Source: Jiangella alba (GTDB taxonomy: Bacteria > Actinomycetota > Actinomycetes > Jiangellales > Jiangellaceae). From it: a stretch of DNA of 64,000 nucleotides. Made by a program: the position numbers and the translations under genes. Below, piece after piece: positions 19,828 through 28,085 of this stretch. The notes beneath the pieces are model-generated. The model saw only the letters and a list, made by a program, of their open reading frames with translations, made no database searches and was not told the origin of the DNA. Location of the stretch: the NCBI RefSeq assembly GCF_900106035.1, contig NZ_FNUC01000003.1:1364001-1428000 (forward strand), written 5' to 3'. Position 1 is the first letter of the stretch. Every line of letters begins with the position of its first letter.

Positions 19828-20986
19828 CACGTGCCCTTTCGCTCGTGGGTTGAGCGCCGATCCGACGCGGGAGTCCCCGCTGGGCGGCGAACCAGAGGGA
19901 CAGAACGACGACGACGGCGGCTGTCGCCACGCCGTACCCGGCCGGACCGATCAGGGTGTCCAGGAGACCGCCGACGACGGCGATGCCGGCGACGACGGAG
20001 AACCCCACCAGGAGGTGCCAGGCGATGCCGTAGACGGCCAGCGCGGTCCGGCTCGGCGGCGCGTACTCCGGCACCTCGCGCCCGAACCATCGACGAGCAC
20101 GCGACCAGAGGAAACGCCGGCTCTCCCGGGCCAGCGACACAGCACCCAGCAGATGGCTGACGACCTTGTAGCCGTCCAGCGGCGACAACGGGACGAAGTT
20201 CACCAGCGCTTGGACGGACCCGGCGAGGACGACGGCCGCGACGAACCCGTTCGGTGCCCAGCCGCTGAACCACGCGATCGCGAACGGCACGACCATGAGG
20301 CTGTTCACGATGCCACCGGCCGCGGCGATCACGATCTGCTGGCGACGAGACTCGAGGAACTGATAGTCCTCCGCGCGGCAGCTCAGGATCAACAGGTTGA
20401 TCCTGATGTCGGAGCAACCGAACCGAACCGCGGCGACGGCGTGGCCGAGCTCGTGCAGCATGCCGCTGACGTAGATGAACGCGACCAGCCCCGCAAGGGA
20501 TCGCCAGTCGCCGAGCGCCGGCAGCGCCGCACCCCACAGCGACGTCGCCTGCGCCACGACGGCCGCGTACATGACCAGCAGGCCGACGACGATCACCACG
20601 GCGGACGGCCGGGTGAACACCCACGATGCGCCGGACGTCACCCGTCGCAGCAGGCGGCCCGGGGGAACCGGCGGGCGCTCCCGGCCGGGCCCGGCCAGCA
20701 ACTCACGCTGTTCGAGCTGCCACAGCAGCCGTGACCAGTGCGACGTGCCGAGCCGCCGATGGTACTCGTCGGCGTACTCCTGGCCGATCTCGGCGAGCGA
20801 TCGCCGGCCGTCCAGCCTGCTGATCAGGAAGTGCTCCTTCGGCGAGACCTCGAACACCTTCCCGCCCCGGACCTTCAGCAGGTGGATCCGGTCGGGGCCG
20901 CGGATCACCGCCGGCGAGATCAGCAGATCCTCCCGCACCTGCGGACGCGCACCGAAGAACGCGTCGAGATCGACCTCCGCGGTCAT
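19808..20986 (-). CDS. M50 intramembrane zinc protease with N-terminal winged-helix/PqqD-like part
   Basis: Candidate leader peptidase of the RiPP. It is 392 residues: residues about 20-98 look like a PqqD-type winged helix (VFEVSPKEHFLISRLDG, RRSLAEIGQEY), the fold that binds RiPP leaders. Six or so membrane segments follow, with the zinc motif HELGH at 178-182 and the third-ligand motif SPLDGYKV further on. Such proteins are annotated as putative peptide zinc metalloproteases in other RiPP clusters. The ATG at 20986 overlaps the previous stop (ATGA). The C-terminus is basic and soluble. The substrate is inferred from context. Confidence 0.85.
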   Translation of the reverse strand: MTAEVDLDAFFGARPQVREDLLISPAVIRGPDRIHLLKVRGGKVFEVSPKEHFLISRLDGRRSLAEIGQEYADEYHRRLGTSHWSRLLWQLEQRELLAGPGRERPPVPPGRLLRRVTSGASWVFTRPSAVVIVVGLLVMYAAVVAQATSLWGAALPALGDWRSLAGLVAFIYVSGMLHELGHAVAAVRFGCSDIRINLLILSCRAEDYQFLESRRQQIVIAAAGGIVNSLMVVPFAIAWFSGWAPNGFVAAVVLAGSVQALVNFVPLSPLDGYKVVSHLLGAVSLARESRRFLWSRARRWFGREVPEYAPPSRTALAVYGIAWHLLVGFSVVAGIAVVGGLLDTLIGPAGYGVATAAVVVVLSLWFAAQRGLPRRIGAQPTSERARDARSRH

Positions 20987-22020
20987 GGCGTCACCGCCTC
21001 GGCCCGCAGCGACCGACCGACCAGGTAGGAGAGATAGGCCTCGTCGCGCAACGTCATGTACATGCGGTTGTTGGTCATGTGCACGTACGACAACAGCAGC
21101 CGCGAGAGTGCCAGGTCCGGATCGGTGACCGTCTCCGGCGGCGAGCCCTCCGGATAGGCGAAGGCCACCTCACCGGCCTCGGCAAGGGCCACGACCCGGG
21201 ATCGCAGGTCGGCCGAGTGATCCGCCCAGTGATGCAGGAACTGCGGCAACCGGCCGGGCCGGCCGGCTTCCAGCGCATCGAGAATCGGTTCGAACCGGCG
21301 CGCCAGCTGCGGAGCCATCTGGTCGTACATGCCCTCGTAGTCGACGTTGTCGGCGTAGTCGGTGGCGGCGAAGGAGTGGTGCGTGAACCGGTGATACGAG
21401 TCGAGGAAGTCGAGCAGTCGGGCGCGCGAGGGAAGGAACGTGCTGGTCATGACCACCATCAGTTGGGCCGCTATCCCCAACGCCACCGGCCGGTGGTGCA
21501 TGTTCATCCGGTCGAAGAGGTCCATCACCAGGTCGGTGGAGTGCTGGAAGTGCCACTCCGCGAGCTCGACGCCGGCCGGCCCGCCGTACTTGCCGTACTC
21601 CGGCTCGTACGGGCGGTAGTCGAAGGTGTTGTTGGGCTGCATCTTCGGAGTGCCATCGGCGTCCATCAGGTGGTCCGGATCGCCGTCCGGGTACTCCATC
21701 CGGAACAGCATCACCTGCAGGTCTTCCCGATACGCGCTGTCCATCGCATACAGCGCCGGGCGCCGAGCCAGGAACTCGCCGATGGCCGATTCCGCCATCT
21801 CCCGGACCGCGGACTCGTCGGAGGCCGACCGCGGCTTGAGCCGCAGCCGGACGTGCGGCCCCTCCATCCAGTAGTTCAGGAAGAAATAGCGGCCGACGAG
21901 GTCGGCGTCGGTCAGCCGCTGGAGGAGCGGTCGAATGCACTCGGCCACCATCGGCCGCGGGTTCGACGCATAGAAGATGTGCAGCGCGAGCCACTGTCCC
22001 GGCTGATCGCGTTCAGTCAT
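20983..22020 (-). CDS. SpaB_C-like (thiopeptide-type) protein, probable glutamate eliminase
   Basis: Predicted to remove glutamate from glutamylated Ser/Thr, leaving dehydroalanine or dehydrobutyrine. It has 345 residues, the size of stand-alone split-LanB C-terminal proteins. Arg58/Arg60 (GPHVRLRLK) and His314 with HMTNNR correspond to the glutamate-binding Arg and His regions of the NisB elimination domain. The segment YEPEYGKYGGPAGVELAEWHF... is the family hallmark. The related pyridine-forming cycloaddition enzymes belong to the same family, so that role cannot be fully excluded, but this is the only copy and elimination is needed. The ATG at 22020 overlaps the LanB gene by eight bases. 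Confidence 0.85.
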   Translation of the reverse strand: MTERDQPGQWLALHIFYASNPRPMVAECIRPLLQRLTDADLVGRYFFLNYWMEGPHVRLRLKPRSASDESAVREMAESAIGEFLARRPALYAMDSAYREDLQVMLFRMEYPDGDPDHLMDADGTPKMQPNNTFDYRPYEPEYGKYGGPAGVELAEWHFQHSTDLVMDLFDRMNMHHRPVALGIAAQLMVVMTSTFLPSRARLLDFLDSYHRFTHHSFAATDYADNVDYEGMYDQMAPQLARRFEPILDALEAGRPGRLPQFLHHWADHSADLRSRVVALAEAGEVAFAYPEGSPPETVTDPDLALSRLLLSYVHMTNNRMYMTLRDEAYLSYLVGRSLRAEAVTP

Positions 22021-24691
22021 GAGTCTCCTCCAACGGCAACGGGTAGGTCTCGACGACGAGCTCGGTCACCCGCCCGGTGCCCAGGTCCGCCGGCGACGGC
22101 AGCATCTCCCGCAGCACCACCCGGCTGTCCTCGGCGCTGATCGACGCCTCGAGGACCAGCAACGACACGTAACTGGTGCAGTCGACGTACTGAGGTTTGG
22201 GACGCCCGGAGCCCTCGTACACCGTGGCGAAGACCTGCGCCGGCAACCCGTGGCGCCGCCGCCAGCGCTGCCAGCCGAGGAACCATTCCGCGTCGGCCAG
22301 CCCGTCCGTCCGCCGTGGCAGCGCGGACGCGGCCATCGACCAGCTGCGCCGGCTGAGGACCACGCTCCCGACCACCAGTCGCGGACGGGCGACCACGCCG
22401 TCGGCCGCGGGCGGCTCCGGGACTCCGCGCCACACGTCCACCGCCGCGAGCGAGTTCGGAGCCAGCATGAGCAGCGTCCGATGCAACTGTGGCAGGGCCA
22501 TCGGCACGAGGTATCCGAGATAGACCGGGACCACTTCGCGGTCCAGCCGGGCCGACCACATCAGCACCCGATCGTCGTCCACGTCGTGCCGCAGCGACAG
22601 GTCCGCGAGCGGCAGCTGGTTCTCCGCGGGAACGTCGCTGACCTCGCCGGGACACACGATGACGTAGTCGGTGAGTTGCGTGTGCAGGTTGAGATTCGTA
22701 CTGGCCGAACCGCCCGTCACCTCGGCGAGCACGGCTCCGCGCGGGGCGATGGCCGCTCCTTGGGACCTGAGGTCCACGCTCAGCTCGTCGGAGTGCTCGG
22801 TGAAGGCATGGGTGAACCGGCTGAAGGGGAACGACACGCCGCCCATCGACTGGTTCAGGACGAACGCCGATGCGCCGCCGCCCTGGGCGACCTGCACCAT
22901 GTGGCACTGTGGCGTGAACCCGCCGAACAGCCCGGGTAGTCCACCGCCGATCGCGTGCAACCGATCGGCATCGAGGCAGACCTCGGCAGCGGCCGGGTCC
23001 GCCGCGACCGACTCGAGGTACGCGGCGAGCTCCTGCCTGGCGGTGTCCAGGGCCACCATCTCCGGCCGGCCGAGCCAGTTCTCCTCGGGCTGGAAGTTTC
23101 CGTCGGCGTCGAACGGCTTCTGGTTCGCCGCCAGCTTCTGGTACTGGTCGTAGATGTCCTCGTGGAAGTCCTCGACGAGCCGCAGCAGATCGTCGCAGCG
23201 ACCACCACGGCCGTACCGCGCGGTGAAGAAGCCCTGGAACGTCACCCGGTGCGGCAGCGTCATGTCGAAGGTCGGCAGGATGGCCTCGACCGCCGCCAGA
23301 TCGTCGGCGGCGAGCCTCTCCCACTCGGCCGCCGGCAGCTCCAGCCGGCTCTCCGTCCGGCAGTCCTCGTAGACGAGGGTCTGCGGCACCGACGGCGACT
23401 CGGCACCCAGGCCGGCCTGGATGTCGATCACCGCCTCGCGAAGACGGTGCACAGCCTCGCGCCGTTGCGGCACGTCGCCGCGCCGGAAGGTGTCGATCAG
23501 TTCCTGGAGGCCGCCCAGTTCGCCGGCGAGGCGGTCGGCCCATGGCAGGCCGAACGCCGCCAACGTGTCGCGCACCCGCTGCACGGGGTCACTCGTATGG
23601 ACGTCGACGGCGAACGCGCCGGTCTGGATGATGCCGAGCCGGGACAGCACGTCCAGGTACTCCTCGACCTGGTCCGGCGGAGCCTCGGCTTCCTCGCCCA
23701 GCCAGGCTGCGAGGTCCGACCAGCGCCAGTGGTTCCCGTCGTCCAGTCGTTCGATCAGCCGGTCCAGCAGCCCGACGCGGCGCAGGTGGAACATGCCGTC
23801 TCTGATCGAGTCGAAACTGACCGCCGCGTCGTCGTCGCCCTGGGTCACCCAGCGGCGGACGTAGCGCAACCGGTCGGTGTCCTTGCGAAGACCGGGGCTC
23901 ACGGTGACCGGAAGGTCACCACGGCGACCCGGGTCGGCCGCCACCGCGGCCATGATCCGCGCCAGTGCCGCGACGTTGAGCCGGACGTAGCCCTGGAGCG
24001 GTTCTCGCGTCGCCGGCTCCAGGTTCCGGCTGTCGCCGAACTCACCGACGGCGACCGAGGTGAACGAACTGAACGGGCTGGTCTTGCACGCGGTGCGGTA
24101 GAGATACGACACGACGGAGCGCTCGATGCGGCGCAGCTTCTTGGCTGGTGGTGGCCGCCCGCCGGAGAACAGTGCGTCGAGCTGCCGGTCCAGCGCCGGC
24201 GAGGCCACCTGCAGGCCCGCCCGCAACGGCTGCCGGTCCACGAGGCGCCAGAGCTGCGCGCGGCTGTCGGCGACCTCCGTGGCCAGCATCGACCCCAGGG
24301 AATCGATCAGCTCCGCGAGCCGGTCGCGGCGCCGCAGCCAGGCCCGCACCTGAGCGCCTGCCGCCGGATCGAGGCCGGTCACCACGGCCAGCGCGCGATC
24401 CCGGTCGGCAGGCAGCTTGGCGTTGTGGATCCCTCGCCGCAGCGCCAGCAGCAGCCGGCGCGACTCCGCATCGTCGTTCGCGCCGATCAGCCCGTGCAGC
24501 ACGTCGCTCAGCCGGTCCGCGTCGGCGGCCAGTCCGGACTCCAGGTCCAGGATCTCCATGCTCGCGCTGGTCGTGCCGGCACAGGCCAGGGCGGACACTG
24601 CCTCGTACGGCAGAGTCGCCGTACGAGCCATGAAGTACCGGCCGAGTCCACGCTGCCGGGATCGGGTACCGGGTTCAGTTGCGGCGGTCAT
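22013..24691 (-). CDS. LanB-like dehydratase, tRNA-Glu-dependent glutamylation subunit
   Basis: Transfers glutamate from Glu-tRNA to Ser/Thr of the precursor, the first half of dehydration in thiopeptides and goadsporin. It is 892 residues and carries the Lant_dehydr_N pattern around RSVVSYLYRTACKTSPFSSF (191-210). The elimination domain found at the end of full-length NisB is missing and is supplied by the next gene, the usual split arrangement. The ATG at 24691 has GAGG five bases upstream; a GTG two codons earlier overlaps that site. It starts 10 bases after the SagB gene stop. Confidence 0.92.
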   Translation of the reverse strand: MTAATEPGTRSRQRGLGRYFMARTATLPYEAVSALACAGTTSASMEILDLESGLAADADRLSDVLHGLIGANDDAESRRLLLALRRGIHNAKLPADRDRALAVVTGLDPAAGAQVRAWLRRRDRLAELIDSLGSMLATEVADSRAQLWRLVDRQPLRAGLQVASPALDRQLDALFSGGRPPPAKKLRRIERSVVSYLYRTACKTSPFSSFTSVAVGEFGDSRNLEPATREPLQGYVRLNVAALARIMAAVAADPGRRGDLPVTVSPGLRKDTDRLRYVRRWVTQGDDDAAVSFDSIRDGMFHLRRVGLLDRLIERLDDGNHWRWSDLAAWLGEEAEAPPDQVEEYLDVLSRLGIIQTGAFAVDVHTSDPVQRVRDTLAAFGLPWADRLAGELGGLQELIDTFRRGDVPQRREAVHRLREAVIDIQAGLGAESPSVPQTLVYEDCRTESRLELPAAEWERLAADDLAAVEAILPTFDMTLPHRVTFQGFFTARYGRGGRCDDLLRLVEDFHEDIYDQYQKLAANQKPFDADGNFQPEENWLGRPEMVALDTARQELAAYLESVAADPAAAEVCLDADRLHAIGGGLPGLFGGFTPQCHMVQVAQGGGASAFVLNQSMGGVSFPFSRFTHAFTEHSDELSVDLRSQGAAIAPRGAVLAEVTGGSASTNLNLHTQLTDYVIVCPGEVSDVPAENQLPLADLSLRHDVDDDRVLMWSARLDREVVPVYLGYLVPMALPQLHRTLLMLAPNSLAAVDVWRGVPEPPAADGVVARPRLVVGSVVLSRRSWSMAASALPRRTDGLADAEWFLGWQRWRRRHGLPAQVFATVYEGSGRPKPQYVDCTSYVSLLVLEASISAEDSRVVLREMLPSPADLGTGRVTELVVETYPLPLEETHD

Positions 24692-24701
24692 CGACACCTC
24701 G

Positions 24702-26300
24702 TCAGCACTCGTACCGGTAGTTGGACACAGACGCCCGTTCGGGACCGGCCATCATGATCAGCAGGGGAGTCTCACCGGTCTCTTCCAGACCGAGCTGCTC
24801 GATGTAGGAGACGCCGTCGAACCCGAGCGCGACGCCACATCCGAGTTCCAGGGCGGCCGCCGCCGTGTAGTAGGCCTGGGCGATCGCCCCGACCGTCGCG
24901 TTCGCGACGTTGTAGCCGCGCGCCCCGGCTGCGTCCAGGACCGCCTCGATCCGGATGGCCGGCACTACCACGACCGACGCCTGCTCCAGGTTGTAGTTGG
25001 TGAGGAAGTAGTTGCGTTGCAGGAACGCACCCTGAGCGCCGTCGCGAATCAACCGGAGCCGGTGGTTCCCCGCGTCATAGGCATAGGCCCCGGGGGCGAC
25101 GCCCTGGACGTGGTTGACGAAGACGTAGAACGTCGCCAGCCCGCCGTCGCCGGGTGCGGCGATCTCCGTGGGCATGCGGGCGGCGTCCGAGGCCCGGAGC
25201 AGCGCCGCGAGATCGGCTGCCGCCATGGGCTGATGACTGCTGAACCGCCCGAAGCTGCTGCGACGCGACCGCAGCGCGGCGCGGATCGGCAGGTCCAGCC
25301 GGCTCGGGTGCGGCAACACGACGTCACCCGCGGCAGGGGGCGTTGCCGCACCGGCCGTCGAGGCGACCGATGCGGGAGACAGCGCCCCGGTCGCCGGCCG
25401 GGCCGTGGCGGCCTGGGCGGTCGCCCGATGGATGCGCTGAACCAGGTCGAACGCCTTCACCCGCCTGGACTTCTCGTGCTCGTGGCGACGCACCCGGACC
25501 TCCGCGCCGGGCGTCGCCGAGCGACCGTCCCCACCCTCGGCCCAGGTCAGCGGCACCACCGCGAACAGTCCCTCGGCGTCGGACTCGATTCCGAGGAGCC
25601 GGCCCAGCGCTTCCTGGTCGAACCAGAAACGGGGCTCGACACGGTGCCGGGCGCCGGCCCAGAGCTTCCAGGTCTGCACGACCGTGCCGACGTCCATCGA
25701 CACGGCGTGATACGAGAAGTTGGCGTACTTGAACGAGTTCGCCCAGTACTTCACCCCCACCACCAGGAACTGGGTGGCGTGAGCCGGCTCGTCCAGAGCG
25801 TCGCGAACGTAGCCGGTCACGTCGCCGGCCAGGAGCCGGGCCATCGCGTGCGCCCGCGGCGCGTAGTGGTAGACGCCCGGCATCACCCCGGCGCCCGGCC
25901 CGGCGACCCAGTAGATGCTGCAGGGATAGAGCCCGCCGCCCGATGCCGTCCCACGGCTCCAGTTGGCCCGCGAATAGTAGGGATACCCGACGACGTCCGC
26001 GTTCGCCTGGACGGCCAGCCGGCGGCCGTTGACCCCGTACGAGTCACGCAGCATGCCGCCCAGCAGGTCGAGGTCGAAGGGCTCGTCCTTCGCGTCCGCG
26101 AACAACCCGTCGGCCACCGTCGTGGCCGGGACCCCCGCCGGCGGCGATGCCAGGGGAATCGACAACGCACCCGGGTAGTGCTTGAACTGGCGCGGTTTGT
26201 CCGACCAGTCCGGCTCGAACTCGGGGTGCGGCATGGGGTCCCGGTTCCGCCGCCGGATCACCGACGCGTACTCGTATGCGAAGTCCTCTGTGCTGATCAT
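24702..26300 (-). CDS. SagB-type azoline dehydrogenase with two nitroreductase-like halves
   Basis: FMN enzyme predicted to oxidise thiazolines/oxazolines to thiazoles/oxazoles. It is 532 residues with two SagB-like segments. The first contains SRGTASGGGLYP (about 116-126). The second contains RSRRSSFGRFSSHQP and later NATVGAIAQAYYTAAAALE, the usual flavin-binding half. A low-complexity Ala/Pro linker joins them. Presence of this enzyme implies aromatic azoles in the product. The ATG at 26300 lies nine bases after the upstream YcaO stop with GAGG in between. Confidence 0.92.
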   Translation of the reverse strand: MISTEDFAYEYASVIRRRNRDPMPHPEFEPDWSDKPRQFKHYPGALSIPLASPPAGVPATTVADGLFADAKDEPFDLDLLGGMLRDSYGVNGRRLAVQANADVVGYPYYSRANWSRGTASGGGLYPCSIYWVAGPGAGVMPGVYHYAPRAHAMARLLAGDVTGYVRDALDEPAHATQFLVVGVKYWANSFKYANFSYHAVSMDVGTVVQTWKLWAGARHRVEPRFWFDQEALGRLLGIESDAEGLFAVVPLTWAEGGDGRSATPGAEVRVRRHEHEKSRRVKAFDLVQRIHRATAQAATARPATGALSPASVASTAGAATPPAAGDVVLPHPSRLDLPIRAALRSRRSSFGRFSSHQPMAAADLAALLRASDAARMPTEIAAPGDGGLATFYVFVNHVQGVAPGAYAYDAGNHRLRLIRDGAQGAFLQRNYFLTNYNLEQASVVVVPAIRIEAVLDAAGARGYNVANATVGAIAQAYYTAAAALELGCGVALGFDGVSYIEQLGLEETGETPLLIMMAGPERASVSNYRYEC

Positions 26301-26309
26301 CGGCTCACC

Positions 26310-28085
26310 TCAGGGGTACGGGTGCGGGACGGCATGGATCTCCTCCTCGGACAGGTCGCTGGCGCGGACTCCCGCCTCTCGATGTGCGGTGCGCAGCCGG
26401 GGCATGGTCAGCACCCGTTGCCGAGCCCACCCGAAGTCGATCGGCAACAGCCCCGGCACCATGACGCACGCCGTATGCAGGCCGAGATCGCGCTGCATGG
26501 GCGAGGTCTGGTCGACGGCGATCACGTCGAACCCGGCCTCGGCCACCGCCCGGACGCACATCTCGAGGTCGTCGCCGATGTCGTCGGACAGCGGCAGGGA
26601 CGTGCGCAGACCGGCGTAGGTGTCCGAGACCGAGCGCGCGGCCGGCCGTCCGTCCAGCAGGAAGGCGGCGTGCTGCCGCATCTCGGGAAGTGCGTACAGG
26701 AACGGGTGGTCGTGCAGGTCCCACACCTTCGTGAAGTCGGTCACCATCGACCGCAGCCGAGGCTCCTCGCGCCGCGCCCGGGCGACCAGCTTGACCGAGT
26801 CCGACGCGATCTCGCACAGTGCGGCCTCCATCGCCGCTTCCGGGTCGAGACTGGCCCCGCCGCCGAACGTCAGCGTTCCGAACCCGCCGTCGAGACGTTC
26901 CGCGACACCGGTCACCACCGGGATGTCGAAGGTGACCCGGGCGTCGAAGAAGCGAGCCGAGTAGCCCAGCATCTCCAGCCGGTCGACCATCATTCGAGTC
27001 TGCGGACGAGCACTCGTCGCCGGGTCGATCTCCGGAAGGGGCCGGCCGCCGTACCAGGCGAGCAGGAACGCGTCGCGTTCCAACACCTCCATCAGCCCGT
27101 GGTAGACGGCCTCCGCGAGGGTGCCCCCGATCGCGCAGCCGCTGGAGCACTCCTGGACGAACCGGTCCCGGAGCGGGCTGCGGAAGTAGTACACCGAGAT
27201 CTCCGGCACCAGGACCGGCCGCTTGTCCCGGAACGACCAGCCCCAGACCCACGGAATCGGGCGGTCCGGGGTGAAGGGATCGACGAACGGGACGGCGCCG
27301 TAGAAGTCGTCGCTGTACAGGCCGGTCTCACGCGGGTCCACCGCCTCGTCGCCCAGGTCGTCGAGACTCGCCACCACCGTGGTGCTCTTGCTCGTCGACC
27401 GCAGCCCGGCGTGCCGTTCCAAGCCCTCGAGCAGTCCGTGCCGAAGGCTGGCCGCGTAGCTGTTGGTGTGTCCGCCGTACAGCAACTCGCGCAGCATCCG
27501 ATCCGACCGCGCATGGAACATCCCCACCACCGCCGCCGTCGACGTGGAGCTCAGATCGGGCCACACGTGTGCTCCGAACGGCCCGCAGACCGGGCTCACC
27601 AGGCTCTGCGCATCCAGTGGGTAGTGAGAGGCGGCGTGCACCCGGAACGACTCCGGCGCGGGCTTCGGGCTGTGGGCGAGCTTCCACTCCTGCGGCTCGT
27701 CCGGATCGCGGTGCCCGCACGCCGGGCACTCCTCGTCGGCGATCAGCCGAATTCGTTGCACACCGAGTGTCTGCGCGTCGAGCGTGAACACGTCGTCGCT
27801 GCCGGCGGTGGCCTCGGCGACCGCTCGCACGGCGGTCTCGACGAACGGGTTCGCGAACGGCCAGGCGCCGGCCTCCAGGGTCGCGCCGCCGGTCTCGACC
27901 ACCTCTCGAACCTCGGTCGGGCGCACCGCCTGCCAGCGCCGGGCCACACAGCGCGCGCACCCTGACACCGGTGCGAGCAGGATGTACCGCCCGTAGACGA
28001 GCACCCGGCTGTGCAGCGCCCCGGCCTCGGACGATCGTTCGTCCGTGCAGCCCAACCGGTGCCCGGGAAGCACGGCTCCGGTCAT
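26310..28085 (-). CDS. YcaO cyclodehydratase B of the RiPP cluster
   Basis: Second azoline-forming ATPase of the cluster, 591 residues. Like protein A it has an N-terminal part with two CxxC pairs (GCARC; CPAC), ATP/Mg motifs GLLEGLERHAG and GCAIGGTLAEA with VLERDAF, and a C-terminal PHPYP. The ATG at 28085 overlaps the stop of the E1-like gene (ATGA), which fixes the start; in-frame sequence upstream belongs to that gene. Its direct coupling to the E1-like partner suggests it is the main cyclodehydratase, with protein A as an auxiliary or residue-specific enzyme. That split is inference. Confidence 0.92.
   Translation of the reverse strand: MTGAVLPGHRLGCTDERSSEAGALHSRVLVYGRYILLAPVSGCARCVARRWQAVRPTEVREVVETGGATLEAGAWPFANPFVETAVRAVAEATAGSDDVFTLDAQTLGVQRIRLIADEECPACGHRDPDEPQEWKLAHSPKPAPESFRVHAASHYPLDAQSLVSPVCGPFGAHVWPDLSSTSTAAVVGMFHARSDRMLRELLYGGHTNSYAASLRHGLLEGLERHAGLRSTSKSTTVVASLDDLGDEAVDPRETGLYSDDFYGAVPFVDPFTPDRPIPWVWGWSFRDKRPVLVPEISVYYFRSPLRDRFVQECSSGCAIGGTLAEAVYHGLMEVLERDAFLLAWYGGRPLPEIDPATSARPQTRMMVDRLEMLGYSARFFDARVTFDIPVVTGVAERLDGGFGTLTFGGGASLDPEAAMEAALCEIASDSVKLVARARREEPRLRSMVTDFTKVWDLHDHPFLYALPEMRQHAAFLLDGRPAARSVSDTYAGLRTSLPLSDDIGDDLEMCVRAVAEAGFDVIAVDQTSPMQRDLGLHTACVMVPGLLPIDFGWARQRVLTMPRLRTAHREAGVRASDLSEEEIHAVPHPYP

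Noticed and set aside
24417..27965. 1182-codon open frame opposite the LanB, SagB and YcaO genes
   Set aside because: Antisense shadow of GC-rich coding sequence; rich in Arg, Gly, Val and Asp with no recognisable domain, while the minus strand carries clear enzymes.
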